Shown: positions 61,491 through 64,000 of the stretch, piece after piece
How the letters are laid out: every line of letters begins with the position of its first letter
How positions within the stretch are numbered: the first letter of the stretch is position 1
Source: Chloroflexaceae bacterium
GTDB lineage: Bacteria; Chloroflexota; Chloroflexia; Chloroflexales; Chloroflexaceae
Assembly: GCA_025057155.1 (NCBI GenBank)
Contig: JANWYD010000006.1
Span: forward strand, 216,359-280,358
DNA length: 64,000 nucleotides
Direction of reading: 5' to 3'
Program-made: the position numbers and the translations under genes
The notes under the pieces: model-generated
Told to the model about the DNA's origin: nothing
Seen by the model: the letters and a program-made list of their open reading frames with translations, nothing else
Database searches by the model: none

Positions 61491-61549
61491 GCTGATTAAA
61501 CCGGAAGAAAGGGGCACTGGGAGAACCGCGGGAATCCTGAAGCCCCGTT

Positions 61550-61572
61550 GGGGCAACCCTCCGGGTTGCCCC
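61550..61572. terminator. Bidirectional hairpin between Yip1-like gene and rho
   Basis: GGGGCAACCC and GGGTTGCCCC form a perfect 10-bp stem with TCC loop, between the convergent stops at 61490 and 61582. It shares its core with 10832-10848. Confidence 0.75.
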
Positions 61573-61581
61573 GCTGGCATC

Positions 61582-62829
61582 TCAACTACCCTTGCTCAAC
61601 GTAGCGAGAAACTCGGCATTGGTCTTTGTCTTGGCCATGCGGGTGAGCATCAACTCCGTACCCTCATTTTCACCGAGCATGCTCACCATGCGCCGCAATG
61701 TCCAGACCTGGCGCAGGGTTTCAGGCGGGAGGAGCAACTCTTCACGGCGCGTGCTGGAGCGCTGAATGTCCACGGCGGGGAAAATGCGTTTCTCGGCCAG
61801 CTTGCGGTCGAGATGCAGCTCCATATTGCCGGTGCCCTTAAACTCCTCGTAGATCACATCGTCCATGCGCGAGCCGGTATCTACCAGGCAGGTGGCGATA
61901 ATCGTCAGTGAGCCGCCGCCCTCGATGTTGCGCGCAGCGCCGAAGAACCGCTTCGGCGGGTAGAGGGCCACCGGATCGATACCACCGGAGAGGGTGCGTC
62001 CGCTGGGGGGCATATCGAGGTTGTAGGCCCGGGCCAGGCGAGTGATCGAGTCCATGAGGATCACCACGTCCTGGCCGCCCTCAACCAGACGCTTGGCGCG
62101 TTCCAGGGTCATCTCCGAGACCTTGGTATGGTCCTCAACCGGCTCATCGAAGGTCGAGGCGATCACATCGCCCTTGACCGAGCGGCGCATATCAGTGACC
62201 TCTTCGGGGCGTTCACCGATGAGGAGGACCATCAACTGGATATCGGGGTGATTGGTAGAGATGCCATTGGCAATCGCCTTGAGCAGCATCGTCTTGCCGG
62301 CCTTGGGCGGCGAGACGATCAGGCCGCGCTGGCCGCGCCCGATGGGAGCGATCAGATCGACCAGGCGGGTGTGGAGCAGATTAGGTTCCGTCTCCAGCTT
62401 GATCTGCTGGTTCGGGAAGATCGGCGTGAGCTGGTCGAACGACGGGCGCTTGCGCGCCGTTTCAGGATCCACGCCATTAATCAACTCAACGCGCAGAAGC
62501 GAATGAAAGCGCTCGCTCTCCTTCGGCGGGCGGATCTGCCCCCATACGCGGTCGCCGGTTCGCAACCCGAAGCGGCGGATCTGCGATTGCGACACATAGA
62601 CATCCTCAGGGCCGGGCAGCATCCGTTCGCCACGGAGGAATCCGAATCCATCGGCGACGATGTCGAGAATGCCGTCGCTGAAGACGTTGCCCTGTTCTTC
62701 AGATTGCACTTGCAGCAGTTTGAAGATGAGATCCTGCTTTTTCAGCCCGCTGTAGCCTGAGATGTCAAGTTTGCGAGCCATCTCGCGCAGGTCGCTAAGA
62801 GTCTTCGACTCTAATTCGGCGACGTTCAC
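61582..62829 (-). CDS. rho: Transcription termination factor Rho
   Basis: 415 residues from GTG 62829 (AAGGAG 7 nt upstream, spacer CACTGCG). Hexameric RNA-dependent ATPase terminating transcription. N-terminal Rho-N helical motif ([20 protein letters not shown]), cold-shock-like RNA-binding domain ([29 protein letters not shown] in pieces), Walker [12 protein letters not shown] near 175, [13 protein letters not shown], the catalytic [11 protein letters not shown] and [21 protein letters not shown]. Length is typical. Transcription starts from a good promoter about 370 nt upstream. Confidence 0.97.
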   Translation of the reverse strand: MNVAELESKTLSDLREMARKLDISGYSGLKKQDLIFKLLQVQSEEQGNVFSDGILDIVADGFGFLRGERMLPGPEDVYVSQSQIRRFGLRTGDRVWGQIRPPKESERFHSLLRVELINGVDPETARKRPSFDQLTPIFPNQQIKLETEPNLLHTRLVDLIAPIGRGQRGLIVSPPKAGKTMLLKAIANGISTNHPDIQLMVLLIGERPEEVTDMRRSVKGDVIASTFDEPVEDHTKVSEMTLERAKRLVEGGQDVVILMDSITRLARAYNLDMPPSGRTLSGGIDPVALYPPKRFFGAARNIEGGGSLTIIATCLVDTGSRMDDVIYEEFKGTGNMELHLDRKLAEKRIFPAVDIQRSSTRREELLLPPETLRQVWTLRRMVSMLGENEGTELMLTRMAKTKTNAEFLATLSKGS

Positions 62830-63207
62830 CGCAGTGCTCCTTAAGATTGGTCAGTTGCACTACCCGAGCAAGCTATGAGGTGGATGGCGCGATCGCCAGG
62901 GCAGATTGAGAAGTTGAAGCATTATCTGCCGTGAAGGCGTATCACGCTTGTAAAGGCGCACGACGCTACGTGCGCTATCCAGACACGCTACGCCGGGGTC
63001 ATACCCAACCCCTGTTGCGACGAGGAAGCAGCGCCAGCGATGTTCCCTGGCCAATCGCAGAGACGCATCGCAATTTCCGGCGATGGTGATCCGGCAGAAA
63101 CCAGGCTACGGAAAGACTATGTGGGGAACAACGGATAATAAACCTGACTGGGTCGCCGGTGCATCCTGAAGAGGATATTCGAGTTTGCGATCCGAAAATC
63201 TGGCGTC
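62830..63207 (-). promoter_or_regulatory. Long rho leader
   Basis: About 370 nt between the candidate promoter and the GTG start without a credible ORF. rho genes often have leaders that allow autoregulation by Rho-dependent attenuation; this leader is long enough for that, but no C-rich rut-like tract was scored. Confidence 0.4.
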
Positions 63208-63236
63208 AGTATAGCATAAATGTCAAGATGTGGCAA
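63208..63236 (-). promoter_or_regulatory. Candidate rho promoter
   Basis: Minus strand TTGCCA (63231-63236, 5 of 6) and TATACT (63208-63213, 5 of 6), 17 bp apart. The best promoter-like sequence in the window. Confidence 0.7.
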
Positions 63237-63335
63237 CAACCCCTACAGGGAGATAGGACGAAACGTTCTACGCGCTCTGCTCGCCCGGCAGCTAATGATG
63301 TTCGCATACATAACCAGGCCGCCTGGCGGCTGATT

Positions 63336-63470
63336 AGGGGTTTTCGGCATTCTAATGCGCTTACGGTCCTCACCACCGCCCCCCGCTCCCGCGCGCGGGA
63401 GCGGGGGGCGTCCTAATGCCCCCGATGGCGCATGCGACACGAGCATGCGCCGGAAAACCCTACACCTGAG
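63336..63470. mobile_element. MITE-like element, copy D, reverse orientation and 5'-truncated
   Basis: Interior order reverses that of copies A-C (TTTTCGGCATTCTAATGCGC ... GCATGCGCCGGAAAACCCTACACCTGAG in pieces). It ends with the intact terminal repeat at 63470 but lacks the first ~26 nt of the opposite end. Confidence 0.8.
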
Positions 63471-63508
63471 AAAGGGCGCCCGCTGCCTCCCCGGCGGGGG
63501 CTGGAAGG

Positions 63509-64000
63509 CTATTTAGGGTTTGTATCCCGCTGGCGCGTCCGGAAATGCGCCTGCCTGCCGAACCGTCCACGTGCCCGACGTGATCCCGGCGTCATCTTTG
63601 CCAGGCGCGACGGCGTGGTTTCCGAAGATTGCGTACCTGTCGCTGTGTTGGACAGAGGATGTTTCTCGACGTGAGCTACTGCTCCCTCTGCCAGCGACGT
63701 CGCCTCGTTACGTGGCAGCGGCTTGTCATAGCGACGCCCGGGCCGCTCCTCCCGGTAGCTCCCCTCGCGTCGCGGCCCGCGCTCCTCGTAGCGGGCCGGT
63801 CGCTCCTCTCGGTAGCTCCCCTCGCGTCGCGGCCCGCGCTCCTCGTAGCGGGCCGGTCGCTCCTCCCGGTAGCTCCCCTCGCGTCGCGGCCCGCGCTCCT
63901 CGTAGCGGGCCGGTCGCTCCTCCCGGTAGCTCCCCTCGCGTCGCGGCCCGCGCTCCTCGTAGCGGGCCGGTCGCTCCTCCCGGTAGCTCCCCTCGCGTCG
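63509..64000 (-). CDS. C-terminal tail with 19-residue tandem repeats, partial protein
   Basis: Reading from the window edge to the TAG at 63511-63509, 164 codons are open. From 64000 to 63746 the frame consists of four complete and one partial 57-bp units encoding RPARYEERGPRREGSYREE. A difference between units (CGG versus CGA in the 63803 unit) is silent in this frame, supporting coding on this strand. The tail after the repeats is Arg/Gly/Ser-rich. Such tails occur in RNA helicases, RNases and other RNA-binding proteins of Chloroflexota. The N-terminal part is off-window. Confidence 0.5.
   Translation of the reverse strand, partial: RREGSYREERPARYEERGPRREGSYREERPARYEERGPRREGSYREERPARYEERGPRREGSYREERPARYEERGPRREGSYREERPGRRYDKPLPRNEATSLAEGAVAHVEKHPLSNTATGTQSSETTPSRLAKMTPGSRRARGRFGRQAHFRTRQRDTNPK
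63746..64000. repeat. 57-bp tandem repeat, 4.5 units
   Basis: Units start at 63746, 63803, 63860, 63917 and 63974; each is CTCCTCCCGGTAGCTCCCC... with at most one difference. The period is a multiple of three. The window ends inside the fifth unit, so the array may continue. Confidence 0.97.

Noticed and set aside
63746..64000. CRISPR array
   Set aside because: The 57-bp units are directly adjacent with no unique spacers, and the period is a multiple of three with a silent change; a coding tandem repeat fits better.

Overview
The window is GC-rich and densely coded on both strands. It most likely comes from a filamentous anoxygenic phototroph-type member of the Chloroflexota (order Chloroflexales or a close relative). 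The strongest clue is a complete trifunctional propionyl-CoA synthase (40624-46119), the signature enzyme of the 3-hydroxypropionate CO2-fixation bicycle. PEP carboxylase, an OleA-type thiolase, and intergenic heptamer (TCCAAAA) and palindromic repeats fit that placement, but the assignment is inference; no rRNA or tRNA gene was seen.

Layout. 1-9036: the C-terminal two thirds of a cyclic beta-1,2-glucan synthase-like protein, convergent with a large secreted glycosidase-like protein. 9037-9791: a repeat cluster. 9792-15757: a DUF5132-like / HMA / P-type ATPase cation-transport module running into a divergent S-adenosylmethionine synthetase. 15962-19418: PEP carboxylase and a Cys-type glutathione peroxidase. 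19505-20304: a HEPN/MNT toxin-antitoxin pair. 20571-21659: dprA. 21831-27224 (minus): a four-gene operon of a giant TPR membrane protein, an unrecognised protein, a formylglycine-generating-enzyme-like protein and a Nudix hydrolase. 27479-29445 (minus): a response regulator-GGDEF protein and a zinc dehydrogenase. 29878-34620: fmt, an SCP2-like protein, an SH3-like membrane protein, a PlsC-like acyltransferase, a DUF2231 membrane protein and a DUF1028 protein. 35192-37787: a cobalt/nickel ECF transporter (CbiM with PDGLE tail, CbiQ, CbiO) behind a possibly structured leader. 37854-40146: a lysozyme-like secreted or membrane protein and a GNAT acetyltransferase. 40624-46119: propionyl-CoA synthase. 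46466-50929 (minus): a polyprenyl-phosphate sugar-1-phosphate transferase and an O-antigen ligase-like protein with TPRs. 51063-52859 (minus): recN. 53355-57423: an RRM RNA-binding protein, then an isoleucine T-box riboswitch controlling a eukaryote-like isoleucyl-tRNA synthetase. 57478-62829: an unrecognised protein, OleA-like thiolase, two Yip1-like membrane proteins and rho. 63509-64000 (minus): the tail of a protein made of 19-residue repeats.

Non-coding content is unusually rich: a family of about 170-bp MITE-like elements with CTCAGGTGTAGGG termini (three complete copies, one truncated, one diverged), at least eight copies of a 19-bp GGGGAAACC/GGTTTCCCC palindrome, paired heptamer arrays, several perfect hairpins between convergent genes, long leaders in front of rho, the RRM gene and cbiM, and an inverted repeat in the propionyl-CoA synthase leader.
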